The notes beneath the pieces are model-generated. The model did not search any database and was not told where the DNA came from. It saw only the letters and a list, made by a program, of their open reading frames with translations. A program made the translations under genes and the position numbers. Below are positions 1 to 7,436 of a DNA stretch of 29,623 bases, one piece after another. Origin of the DNA: Chara braunii (lineage: Eukaryota; Streptophyta; Charophyceae; Charales; Characeae); NCBI GenBank assembly GCA_003427395.1, contig BFEA01000010.1, positions 3,051,571-3,081,193 on the forward strand, written 5' to 3'. Every line of letters starts with the position of its first letter. Positions within the stretch are counted from its first letter, which is position 1.

Positions 1-416
1 CCCTCGACTGCCTCGATTACCACCTCCAGAATCCTGTTCCGGACGCAGATCTCGTGTTCTCTCTCTATCCCAAGAATCCCTGTGTCTAAGTAACCTCTCC
101 TTCGGGATCGGTCAACAAGGTCGTGCCTGTCCGGATCCACAGTACGCCCGTGACAGGACCTCTAACCTTGAGACAGATGACAATCCCAAACCTAGCCAAT
201 GTTTCCTGATCAACACTTCTCAAGAGTCCCTAAGCGTCTCTCTCCGTCCTCCTTGCTAGTTCTCCTAGCCCAGTCTGAATCGGTTAACCCGCTAAAGGTC
301 CTCCTACTGTCGCCCAATATTGCCTATCGACCTTTCTAGCTTCCTCTATCCTTCCAAGAGCTTCCAATTTCTATTTCCAACTACCTTATCTCCTCAACGG
401 TTACGAGGTCATCTGT
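1..416. other. Gene-poor segment at window edge
   Basis: No ORF of useful length starts here. On the minus strand the frame is open from about 161 to the window edge (about 53 codons) but contains no ATG, so it could be the interior of a gene lying further left or chance. The stretch is downstream of the minus-strand ORF array and might be its 3' trailer. No repeats or RNA genes were seen. Confidence 0.4.
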
Positions 417-932
417 CTAACAGCTGAGGTAAGTTAGTGCTATAACGACTTGTAACCTCATCGCCGACCGCTCCAATACGTCATAAAATGTCTCAAAGTC
501 CTCATTATCTCCTCCTTCGTCTATCACCTCTAAAGTCTNCATCGTTTCCTTCCAGTACCGNNTGTGAGCGGCTAACACCCTGAGTATTGCACCATCTGTT
601 ACTACTCTCCCTAACTCTCCANCTTTCCTGGCTTCGCTTATCTTCAACCTCTCAGCCTCTCTGGCCGTCTCATACCATGCCCTTATCCGAGACCGGCCTT
701 CGAAGGGTGTTACTCGGAGTACGTACTTTATCCTACGTCCTCCTTCTATTCCAATCCAAAGTCCCGTCCCCCTTGCCTCACGCAGGGCACGGCGGAAACA
801 CTCTGTCTCCTCAACTATGCACAGTCTGGTATGGAGCTGGAGTTCTATGATCACTAACACTAATGGTCCATCCAGTCTCCCTACCACATGTAATGAGTAC
901 CAATCCGTCGTGTGTAGTGCAGTCCCGCTCAT
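417..932 (-). CDS. Array ORF E, unknown protein (171 aa), possible paralogue of ORF C
   Basis: I do not recognise this protein. It is last in a five-ORF minus-strand array. Its ATG overlaps the stop of ORF D as ATGA, the arrangement used for coupled or reinitiated translation in polycistronic messages. Residues 20-60 are hydrophobic then helical, residues 84-105 look like a charged helix (YETAREAERLK), and residues 130-160 are acidic. Alignment by eye with ORF C gives the same two anchors at nearly the same spacing: an EC-x-x-RA helix (E 44-45, C 38-39) and a later ET-x-x-EA helix (E 88-89, C 84-85). Four single ambiguous bases (539, 561, 562, 622) lie inside without breaking the frame. There is no signal peptide or clear membrane segment. 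Real coding is likely from length, packing and the overlap; function is unknown. Confidence 0.55.
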   Translation of the reverse strand: MSGTALHTTDWYSLHVVGRLDGPLVLVIIELQLHTRLCIVEETECFRRALREARGTGLWIGIEGGRRIKYVLRVTPFEGRSRIRAWYETAREAERLKISEARKXGELGRVVTDGAILRVLAAHXRYWKETMXTLEVIDEGGDNEDFETFYDVLERSAMRLQVVIALTYLSC

Positions 933-1249
933 GTCCCGTCGCTACTCCCCTGCGTAACTTTATCTTCCGTTGTCTCGCTTTCTGCAGATCGCTTACTAGT
1001 TCGTCCTCGTGATACGCTTCTAGCCTTTATGCTCTCAAGAAAGTCTGATCTCCACGCCTGGATAATCTCTCTTTCTTCCCTAAACAGATTGTCTAACTCT
1101 CTTGTCACGAGTTCAGCAATTCGCAACTTACCCTCGTCTTGACACGACCAGATCTCTCTCAACTTGTCCCCCAACTTCNTTACCTGGTTCAAGAGTGGTT
1201 CTTTAACGCGCTTTCTCACTCTTCCGACTGCCTCACTCTCCCTTTCCAT
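929..1249 (-). CDS. Array ORF D, small charged, probably helical protein (106 aa)
   Basis: I recognise no family. The sequence is very rich in Arg, Lys, Glu and Asp, and residues 1-75 read as a continuous amphipathic or coiled-coil helix (for example LVTRELDNLFREEREIIQAW). It is followed by a Ser/Thr/Arg-rich, probably disordered tail. That design suits a scaffold, nucleic-acid-binding or assembly protein, but this is inference only. It starts 24 bases after the stop of ORF C and its stop overlaps the start of ORF E by four bases, so it is embedded in the array. One ambiguous base (1179) leaves one residue unknown. A purine-rich stretch (GGGAG) lies about 20 bases upstream of the ATG, too far for a convincing bacterial ribosome-binding site. 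Confidence 0.5.
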   Translation of the reverse strand: MERESEAVGRVRKRVKEPLLNQVXKLGDKLREIWSCQDEGKLRIAELVTRELDNLFREEREIIQAWRSDFLESIKARSVSRGRTSKRSAESETTEDKVTQGSSDGT

Positions 1250-1273
1250 ACTCAGTCCACAACTTTCTCCCGC

Positions 1274-1561
1274 TCATCCTCTCACCCTCGCTCTAGCCTC
1301 CTCTACCGTCTCATCGTGGTAGTGCTCCGTGCGCATATAACCACGAGACCATATCATCACATCATAAGAGATCGAGGTCTGGAAGGTCACTCGCGCCAGT
1401 ACATCAGCTCTACGCTCGTGGATCAAATCCCTAGCTCGTTGTCTGCACTCACTCGCCGTCAAGTCCTCGTCTAAGTACGCTCGGAGAAGTACTGTCACAA
1501 AGTATCCCGTGCTCACCAATTGCTCTTCTACACGCATCGCCGTGGCCGTCCGTCCCGGCAT
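1274..1561 (-). CDS. Array ORF C, unknown protein (95 aa), possible paralogue of ORF E
   Basis: Unknown function. It begins only 3 bases after the stop of ORF B (TAG, three G, ATG) and ends 24 bases before ORF D, so translation is probably linked to its neighbours. Residues 15-32 are hydrophobic, probably a beta strand or short helix (YFVTVLLRAYL). Residues 34-56 form a charged helix with an ECRQRARD motif. Residues 57-80 look like beta strands ending in YDVMIWSRG, and residues 82-95 form a second charged helix (DETVEEARARV). The EC and ET/EA helix anchors are spaced 46 residues apart, against 44 in ORF E, which suggests a duplicated fold. A second in-frame ATG lies at residue 9; I kept the first because it leaves the short gap to ORF B. 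Confidence 0.5.
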   Translation of the reverse strand: MPGRTATAMRVEEQLVSTGYFVTVLLRAYLDEDLTASECRQRARDLIHERRADVLARVTFQTSISYDVMIWSRGYMRTEHYHDETVEEARARVRG

Positions 1562-1564
1562 CCC

Positions 1565-2320
1565 CTAAGCCGCGACCTCGAAGAGAAATCTCGCGTCCTC
1601 TAGCCCCTCGTAAGCGATCTCTGCCCGTCTTCTGCAGTACCTAATCAGATCGATAGGTCTCAAACAGTCCACCCAGCTCGTAACATTTATGATGTCGTCA
1701 AGTGTCTCTCTACTGGGCGGCCCCCACCTCACACAAATGGCGTAGTATACTTCCTTGAAGCGGGGCGCTAAGCCCTCCCAGAGCGCGTAAAGTGTGTGAT
1801 CCACTGCTCTCCTCAAACGATCCACGCTGCCATAGGTCTGCCCTATCACGAAGGTAGGAACCCCGAACCGCCAATCCTTTCTCGGGTAGAGGGTCGGATG
1901 TGGTGGACCGTATACCAAGCAGCTCCTACTCGTCCTCCCTCCAGCGAGTCCCGCCAATTGCTGATTAACGATCACTCTGGCCAACAACTCGCTCCTCCAC
2001 CAACTCCTGCTCGCCCCTGCGAGCGTTAGCCCTCTCTCTAAATCGTGTGTTCTATCCGCTATTAGATGTCCGACCCCTTCTAGATCATGAGTCCTCTCGG
2101 GTCGTTCGTCTCGTAGTATTATTGTCCAAAGGAAGAACCCCTCAGCGAGCCACGTTCCCAAGTATCGTATCCGTACACGCCCTGCCTCTTCTATCGCCAC
2201 AGGAAGTGGTATGTCGTATCCAATCGCCGTCTCTCTGGGTCCCACAAGCTTCCTCACACTACACGATTCGGACTCTCTTGAGAAAACATAAGCTAACCAG
2301 GCCGCTGAATCACTCCTCAT
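1565..2320 (-). CDS. Array ORF B, unknown protein (251 aa), paralogue of ORF A
   Basis: No family recognised. It aligns by eye with ORF A over nearly its whole length. Shared anchors sit at nearly the same places: LWT (B 64-66, A 53-55), VPTFV (B 154-158, A 152-156), an aromatic VYY/IYY (B 191-193, A 190-192), and a closing helix ending RFLF or RLF near residue 246 in both. The mix of beta-strand-like and helical stretches suggests a compact globular protein. It lacks the acidic tail of ORF A. The start is supported by a Shine-Dalgarno-like AGGAG exactly 5 bases upstream of the ATG (2326-2330 on the minus strand); the other ORFs of the array have no equally good site. The stop is 3 bases from ORF C. 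Real coding is likely; function is unknown. Confidence 0.6.
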   Translation of the reverse strand: MRSDSAAWLAYVFSRESESCSVRKLVGPRETAIGYDIPLPVAIEEAGRVRIRYLGTWLAEGFFLWTIILRDERPERTHDLEGVGHLIADRTHDLERGLTLAGASRSWWRSELLARVIVNQQLAGLAGGRTSRSCLVYGPPHPTLYPRKDWRFGVPTFVIGQTYGSVDRLRRAVDHTLYALWEGLAPRFKEVYYAICVRWGPPSRETLDDIINVTSWVDCLRPIDLIRYCRRRAEIAYEGLEDARFLFEVAA

Positions 2321-2483
2321 TTTTTCTCCTACTCTCGGTCAGCATCTCTCTACTCCCTCCGATACACCCCATCTCTCGACGTTGCTGACCCTTCTGACAA
2401 CTCTCGTACTTAGGTCCAGTATGGTCGAATAGGTTCAGTACCTAGGCTCACTCAACCGTCGCCGTGGTGCGCTCCTTTACCTC

Positions 2484-3485
2484 CTACGCCCGAACCGCTA
2501 CTCCTATCCTCGAAAAATGGGCGTCTATAACGTCAATCTCCTCCTCGTCAACCTCACTATCTGGATCGACCCAGTCTGGCTCCCACAGCTCCTCGTTGTC
2601 TTCTCGCTCCCAACCCTCGTCGTCAAACTCGTCCTCGACGCGGTATGGCGCCTGTCCTATAGCCTGGTAGTATTCCGTCAACTGATGGCCGTATATCAGA
2701 GGTCGCCCGGCGTCCTCATTCCACCAGCTCCCCCAGTCGTCTGAGAAGAGCCGCCCTATGCAAGTCACGTACTCGGGGCATGCTCGGAGCTCACGGTCTA
2801 GCCAATCCCAAACGCACGAAGGCTGGGGCCACTCGTCGTCTATTGAGCGGATCAGCTCTATAAGCTGAACCCTCTCGTCTCCCCAACNAGGCCCACCGGT
2901 CGCAAGCGAATAATAGATATAGTCCAGGTCGGCAGGTCTTCTCGCCAGGATCTTGAGATCCTGATAAGCCAGGTATGTCTCGACCACTCCACCAATACCT
3001 CCGAAGACGCTGTCCACTACGAACGTCGGAACTATCGCCCGCAGGCTCCTAACGCTGTACGGGAAAAACTCGTCCCGTGCTATTACGAGCTCGCCCGTGA
3101 TATCAAGAGGAGGGCGTCTGTGAAATAAGGTCAACGGGTCGCTCGCGTCCTCCGCTCGGAAAGCAGCCACCTCTTCCCCTAGGTAGCGTAGCGCCCTGCT
3201 AACCACATCACTACTCCCTGTCGTCGCGAGGCCCACCACGACCTCTTTGGCCGCACCCGGTCCCAAATACAAGTAGGCTCTCACTACGCCCACTCCTTGC
3301 CCCGGCCGGTGCTCTCTATACGTCCAAAGCCACACGTCCTCGGACAGGATTATGGACCTCCACGCAAACTGGTCGTCAGCGTGTCGAATGCTGCGTCCGG
3401 GGATCGTGAGCTCGACGGATAGAGGGGGGTCTAAGTCCCAGTCGATGGTAGCCCCATAGACCTCTACTTGCACCCGCGGCCACAT
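2484..3485 (-). CDS. Array ORF A, unknown protein (333 aa) with acidic C-terminal tail
   Basis: First and longest ORF of the minus-strand array; not recognised. Residues 1-250 match ORF B in anchor motifs and spacing (LWT 53-55, VPTFV 152-156, IYY 190-192). Residues 280-320 form an added strongly acidic tail dense in Asp and Glu with several Trp (for example WEPDWVDPDSEVDEEEIDV), a type of tail often used for protein contacts or histone/DNA mimicry (inference). One ambiguous base (2887) gives one unknown residue. It is separated from ORF B by 163 bases with no evident gene. Upstream on the minus strand the DNA turns AT-rich, with a TATA-like stretch about 180 bases before the ATG (3655-3675), so a promoter could lie there. 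No signal peptide or membrane helix is visible. Confidence 0.6.
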   Translation of the reverse strand: MWPRVQVEVYGATIDWDLDPPLSVELTIPGRSIRHADDQFAWRSIILSEDVWLWTYREHRPGQGVGVVRAYLYLGPGAAKEVVVGLATTGSSDVVSRALRYLGEEVAAFRAEDASDPLTLFHRRPPLDITGELVIARDEFFPYSVRSLRAIVPTFVVDSVFGGIGGVVETYLAYQDLKILARRPADLDYIYYSLATGGPXWGDERVQLIELIRSIDDEWPQPSCVWDWLDRELRACPEYVTCIGRLFSDDWGSWWNEDAGRPLIYGHQLTEYYQAIGQAPYRVEDEFDDEGWEREDNEELWEPDWVDPDSEVDEEEIDVIDAHFSRIGVAVRA

Positions 3486-3800
3486 TCAACTGGCAGCTAG
3501 AGAGAGCGCAGCAAGCGGAAGGTGTAGATTAATGACTGAAATTTCGCGTCGCTTCCCTCACGCCTTCAAGATCAAGCTAGTAGGTTCACGTGAAACCAGG
3601 TTACCGCAACGTCTCTTTCCCTTCTCCTTCTAGGGAATTCTCTTGTATGTTTTTTTTATTATTATAAATTAAAGAAAATGTATTTAGTTAAGTTAAAATT
3701 TATTTCTTAGTTCATATATATATTAAGGATGAATACTTAAATAAGCCCACCGAGTTTGATGCTTTTTAGGGGTAGAAATAAAATTTCGGGATTTTCACTA

Positions 3801-3862
3801 AAATTTCGGGAGCGTTTCGCCTCCCCCCGTTGGGATGGGGTTCGGGACTATTGTCCCTAGAC
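3801..3862. repeat. C-rich structured module, copy 1 of 3
   Basis: Contains CTCCCCCCGTTGGGATGGGG at 3821-3840 inside AT-rich DNA. GGGAG with CTCCC forms a first hairpin around a CG/CG-closed loop (3809-3826). TTGGGAT (3830-3836) can pair with GTCCCTA (3853-3859), with one T-T mismatch and one wobble. Orientation is unknown; the paired segments suggest a structured RNA or a mobile hairpin. Confidence 0.5.
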
Positions 3863-4040
3863 AAATGCTACCTACCCAAAACTAAAGCCAAATGAAATAA
3901 GAGGAAGGTCGCTGAAAGAAACAAATTTCTAACGTCTTTTTATTTAATTTCTCTAATTGCTTTCAATATATGTATATATATATCGTCAAATAGATATATA
4001 TATATATAAAAGGATTAATAATTTAAATTAGAAAATTTTT

Positions 4041-4104
4041 CCGGAGTTCCGGCTGCATTCTGGCTCCCCCCCGTTGAGGTAGGGTTTGGCCGAAGACCTC
4101 AAAA
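4041..4104. repeat. C-rich structured module, copy 2 of 3
   Basis: Same core as copy 1 (CTCCCCCCCGTTG, 4064 on) but with TTGAGGT (4074-4080) pairing perfectly with ACCTCAA (4096-4102). Relative to copy 1 both sides of this stem have changed together, which is the pattern expected of a selected structure. A short CCGG/CTGG stem precedes the C-run. Confidence 0.5.
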
Positions 4105-4203
4105 TGATGTTCAACAAGAAAGATTAAGTATCTCAATTTTTAGCTAATTTTTAAGTATTTTCTTTAATTATTTAAGATTGAATTAAATAAAATTCAGCAA
4201 ATT

Positions 4204-4269
4204 GCCGAGTAATTTCGGCAGCACTTGGCTCCCCCCCGTTGGGATGGGGTTCAGCAAAGTACCCCCCGA
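4204..4269. repeat. C-rich structured module, copy 3 of 3
   Basis: The core CTCCCCCCCGTTGGGATGGGG (4229 on) is almost identical to copy 1. It is preceded by a GCCGA/TCGGC hairpin (4204-4219). TTGGG (4239-4243) can pair with CCC-G-AA downstream (4265-4270) if one G is bulged. Spacing between copies is about 240 and 165 bases. Confidence 0.5.
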
Positions 4270-4509
4270 ATCACAAAGTCAAAATAAAGTCAACTCCCCT
4301 TTCTTGTAAAATTTTAGATAATTACTTTGATTNTAAATTGATTTTAAATGATAAATTAGTACTTAAAACAAATTTACAACTTAAATTATTTAATAAAACA
4401 AAATTCCCAATATTGATTAATTTCAATTTGGTGAACTACATTTATACAAATTTTCTCATCACCGGACGAATAGAAAGACTTGTATCCGCCCGGCTACGCA
4501 CCGCCCTTC

Positions 4510-4573
4510 CCTAACTTAGGGTTAGGGTTTTACCCTAATTAGGGTTTCCCCCAATTAGGGTTTTAGGGTTTTG
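4510..4573. repeat. Interstitial telomere-like tract
   Basis: Several TTAGGG and TTTAGGG units occur in both orientations (TTAGGGTTAGGG, then ACCCTAATTAGGG, then TTAGGGTTTTAGGG). TTTAGGG is the usual plant telomere unit and TTAGGG the unit of many other eukaryotes. The units are irregular and inverted, so this is not a chromosome end. It may be a remnant of end repair or a telomere-like promoter motif. Confidence 0.6.
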
Positions 4574-5618
4574 CGCGTCACGGCACGCCACCACGTACAA
4601 CTTCTCGAGGCATATAATTTTCCGTCGGTTTGTAGTCAATTAAAGGCCGGGTTCCCTCGGATCACTTTTGCCGCAGACTTCTGTTTCCGTTTTATTTTCA
4701 TAAAATTACAAGGAAAATCACTATTTCCTTTTAATTTTCCCCTCTTTTCCTGTCTGTTGGCGGTCTCTACTCGTCCATACGGAGTCCGTTTTCCCCGACT
4801 AAGGTCTCAAAATGTCGGGAAAAATACAAGGACCAACTTTGGTCCGGGCGGGGTTTATCTAATTTCGCTCCGTTTCTTCGTAATTAGAATAAAAGGAAAT
4901 TCATGATTTTCGGAATTTTAATTAGAAAAATACAAAAAATTCCATATCTCTTTTTCTAGCCGTTAGAATTTCTCAAGAAACGTCTCAAAACGTTCCCCCT
5001 AAGATTAAATGTAGTGAAAAATGAAGAAAATAAGGAATATTGTGTTTTTCTCTGCTCCTCTTCTGGCCTTAATCTTTTTTTTTATATTTTTAATTATGGT
5101 ACTAGAATAGACAAAAATTTGAGGCCTCATTTCGGCCCCGGTCGTCTGCCGCCAAAATGTTGCGGCGAGGTCNGTTTCCCCGATCCCTNTCCGCGGCAGG
5201 CCAATCCGGATCTAACCCTCTGGACGGCCAGAATTGACAGTCCCTAGATGCGTCGGGTNTGGCCATCCATCTCGCCATCTTTGAGGGTTACTCTTAANAA
5301 NCAGTGCGCCCAAAATCAGGGGCACCCTGAGTTCTCATAATTTCTGCTGCCCGGTCAGACCAAAGTACCGTAAAAACACGGACTCGCCCTTGAGCCTAAG
5401 TCCCAAAACCGTCATTTTCAGGCGGCGCACTACTTGTGGCCGCCTGACAACGCGATGGATTTCACAAGCAGTCTTGCAAGCCTCCGCACCGCTTATCTAA
5501 GCCAAATATGAGACGAAATGGCTAGCCACGGAAGGTGGAACGCCTGCCCCTCCCACCCGGCCTTCAGTCCCTCCCTCCAACACACAGCTTCGCCCTCGCA
5601 GGTAAGCTCGATCTTTCA

Positions 5619-5631
5619 AGGAGGGGGGAGT
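5619..5631 (+). other. Polypurine tract before LTR-like repeat
   Basis: AAGGAGGGGGGAG runs directly into TGTGGCATAC, the start of the LTR-like repeat. LTR elements prime plus-strand DNA from exactly such a purine run next to the 3' LTR. The other two LTR starts in the window have the same layout (a G-rich run ending AG, then TG). It implies an element whose internal part lies to the left, where the ORF array is. Confidence 0.5.
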
Positions 5632-6650
5632 GTGGCATACTCATCTCCACACGGGCCCAATAGGGCCCGACCAGGTAGGCTAGGGGCCCGTAGAGGTAGG
5701 GTCTGTGTCGTTTCAACCCTCAGTAGGGTTCGCAGGGTCAGTACGGCGGTTTTAGGCCTGAGTAGGACGGATACCAGTCGGAGGCCCTGTAGGCCTTGTT
5801 TTGGTTACAGGCCCTAGCGCACGTTTCGGCGCCAAGGCCTTGATTTTGAGACCGCACCGTTTCAGTAGGCGTTGGAGGCCCAGCCTTAGTTTGGGCGCCA
5901 AACTTTCGAGGCCCGGCCTCAATAGGACTCAGCAGTTGAGGCCGACCCAGCGCCATATATAGCTGGGTTCGGCATCGGTCACGGATTCGGTAGAGGATCG
6001 AGGTGAGGCATACTTCAAACGACGGCAGTGCAGTAGTAGTCGACAATAGGACTAGTCTCCCAGTGTCGGGCGCTGATAGAGTACAGTAGCGCAGGGAGGG
6101 AGAGATGGTGATGGCGGCCAGAGGACTTACCTGAGACTTATCAGCGTGGCCATCGCTCCAACTTCGTCTTCAGCACGTCCGCACCTGCATGAAGGCACCA
6201 CCTTTCGCAGGTCAGTACCTGGTATAGAGAGAGAGAGAGATCTTCTTATTCTTCCTTTTCCAATCCACCACGTTCTTTTTCCCCTCCCAACGCTCTGACT
6301 TCTTCCTATTCTACTATGGGAGAGAGAGAGAAAGTGAGAGAGAGAGAGAGATTGACAACACTTGGGATTCAAACTCGACATTGGACAGAGATGTTGGGGG
6401 GCCTACTTTGGATTGATATCAACGACATTTGGGTTGACGACATTGTCATATCTTCCCCCTTCTCCTTCGTCTCTTCCCCCTCTTCCTCATATGTGTACGA
6501 GTTAGGCCTGGCACCTTCGTCCTGGTGTGCGGCGCCAGGCCATTCACACCGTGTGATGATGATGATGTACATCCAATCTGCATTTCGACATTGACTGGGG
6601 CTGATCATTTGTATTCCAGTCTTCCGTTGTTCTAGTCTACCATCTTGGTA
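5632..6650 (+). mobile_element. LTR-like repeat, copy I (probable 3' LTR or solo LTR)
   Basis: Begins TGTGGCATAC after a polypurine tract. It holds a TATATA box at 5955-5961, GA-rich microsatellite blocks (6225-6241 and 6319-6351) and a (GAT)n run near 6555. Its sequence is found again, inverted and diverged (roughly three quarters to four fifths identical by eye), at 16170-17444. The right end is set by where that similarity fades; no clean terminal CA or target duplication was seen. A perfect splice-donor consensus lies on the minus strand at 6126-6133. Calling it an LTR rests on the polypurine tract, the TG start and the second copy; a different repeat family with inverted copies is possible. 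Confidence 0.5.
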
Positions 6651-7166
6651 TGCGACAGCTGACTTGGTATGTTCCTCCGCAGTCGGTTTCGTGTGCGTCT
6701 CCGTCGGAACAAAATTCCATTCCTCGAGTGAGGCGGCATGAACGGCTTCCTGCTGCATAAGGACGGATGCGGCATCTCCTCGAGCTAGATTATGGTTGGC
6801 AGCTGCTTCAGCGTGTTGCCAGCGTCGTTGCTCCGCATCACGTGCAATGGCGTAGAGGTGTGCGGCTTCGGCTGCCGCCTCGCATTGTTCTTCTTCTTAT
6901 GCTTGCAGCATGGAGGTGGACAGGTGGGCTCGAGAGGTTGTTATTGTCTCACCCGGTTGTCGGACTGGCGCAGCATCGAGGGCTCCCACAGGTGCGGCAG
7001 TGGGAACCACCTGTTCGACCTGTGGGACCAGGAGGTTCACGTTGCATACCTCGCGGGGGGTGCCGGATGCGGCATTGTCCACCGTGGGGTTGCCTTGTGC
7101 CTCAATGGCAGAGGGGAGGGGCAGGGGTAGCTGCTGCTCTGATTCGGCTGCCCGCCCTTCGCGTTT
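6369..7166 (-). pseudogene. Gag-like remnant with Ala/Glu-rich helix
   Basis: One minus-strand frame stays open for about 265 codons except for a single TAA at 6897-6899. The first part is Pro/Ala/Gln-rich. After the stop comes an Ala/Glu/Arg-rich helix (for example EAAAEAAHLYAIARDAEQ) of the kind found at the front of some retroelement gag proteins. The last 110 codons run into the LTR-like repeat and contain a His/Ile-rich stretch created by the GAT repeat, so that part may not be true coding. No zinc knuckle or pol motif follows. The call as gag is inference from composition and surroundings; a repeat-born open frame is the alternative. Confidence 0.3.
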
Positions 7167-7235
7167 TCAGATGCGTTTGCTGCGTCAGAGCATAAGTTGC
7201 GGTTAGTTGTACTGTGTCGACTGACACGGCACTAA

Positions 7236-7372
7236 GTGACGTGGCCCTGCTACTTACGTGGCACTTGCTGACGTGGTACTCGTTGACATGGCACTTGTTG
7301 ACGTGGCACTTGCTGACATGGCAGTTGCTGACATGGCACTTGTTGACGTGGCACTTGCTGATGTGGCGCTGC
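7236..7372. repeat. 15-base tandem repeat, about nine units, rich in ACGTGG
   Basis: The unit is close to TGACGTGGCACTTGC. Five of the units carry ACGTGG, the core of plant G-box/ABRE sites bound by bZIP factors; others vary to ACATGG or ATGTGG. Because 15 is a multiple of three, the array reads as a pentapeptide repeat in every frame, which explains the repetitive ORFs on both strands here. It lies upstream, in minus-strand terms, of the gag-like remnant, so it may be a leader or enhancer. Confidence 0.8.
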
Positions 7373-7436
7373 CGTAGTACAAAGAAGGGTGGGAAGAAAA
7401 CACACAGACAAGCAAATAACCGGACTGCAATTTCCA

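Larger units (their letters stand above)
3486..5618. other. Gene-free, largely AT-rich region with many hairpins
   Basis: No convincing ORF on either strand. From about 3640 to 5110 the base composition drops to strongly AT-rich, broken by short GC-rich blocks that form hairpins. These are the three related modules listed separately, a hairpin at 4791-4821 (TTCCCCGAC with GTCGGGAA), one at 4830-4845 (GGACCAA with TTGGTCC) and one at 5148-5165 (GCCGC with GCGGC). AT-rich DNA punctuated by GC-rich hairpins resembles organellar or viral intergenic DNA more than the flanking retroelement DNA. Ambiguous bases at 4333, 5173, 5189, 5259, 5298 and 5301 suggest mixed copies. 5300-5618 is GC-balanced and featureless except for a perfect splice-donor consensus at 5599-5606. 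Confidence 0.6.

Noticed and set aside
3801-4269. Known ribozymes (hammerhead, twister, HDV-like) or group II domain V
   Set aside because: The diagnostic conserved bases of these classes are not present in the C-rich modules.
4510-4573. Chromosome end (true telomere)
   Set aside because: Units are irregular, mixed in orientation and lie inside continuous sequence.
6767-7206. Plus-strand ORFs over the gag-like remnant
   Set aside because: Three overlapping plus frames of similar length; the minus strand has the more protein-like Ala/Glu helix.
7236-7372. CRISPR array
   Set aside because: Units are directly tandem without unique spacers; the same holds for 27360-27565.
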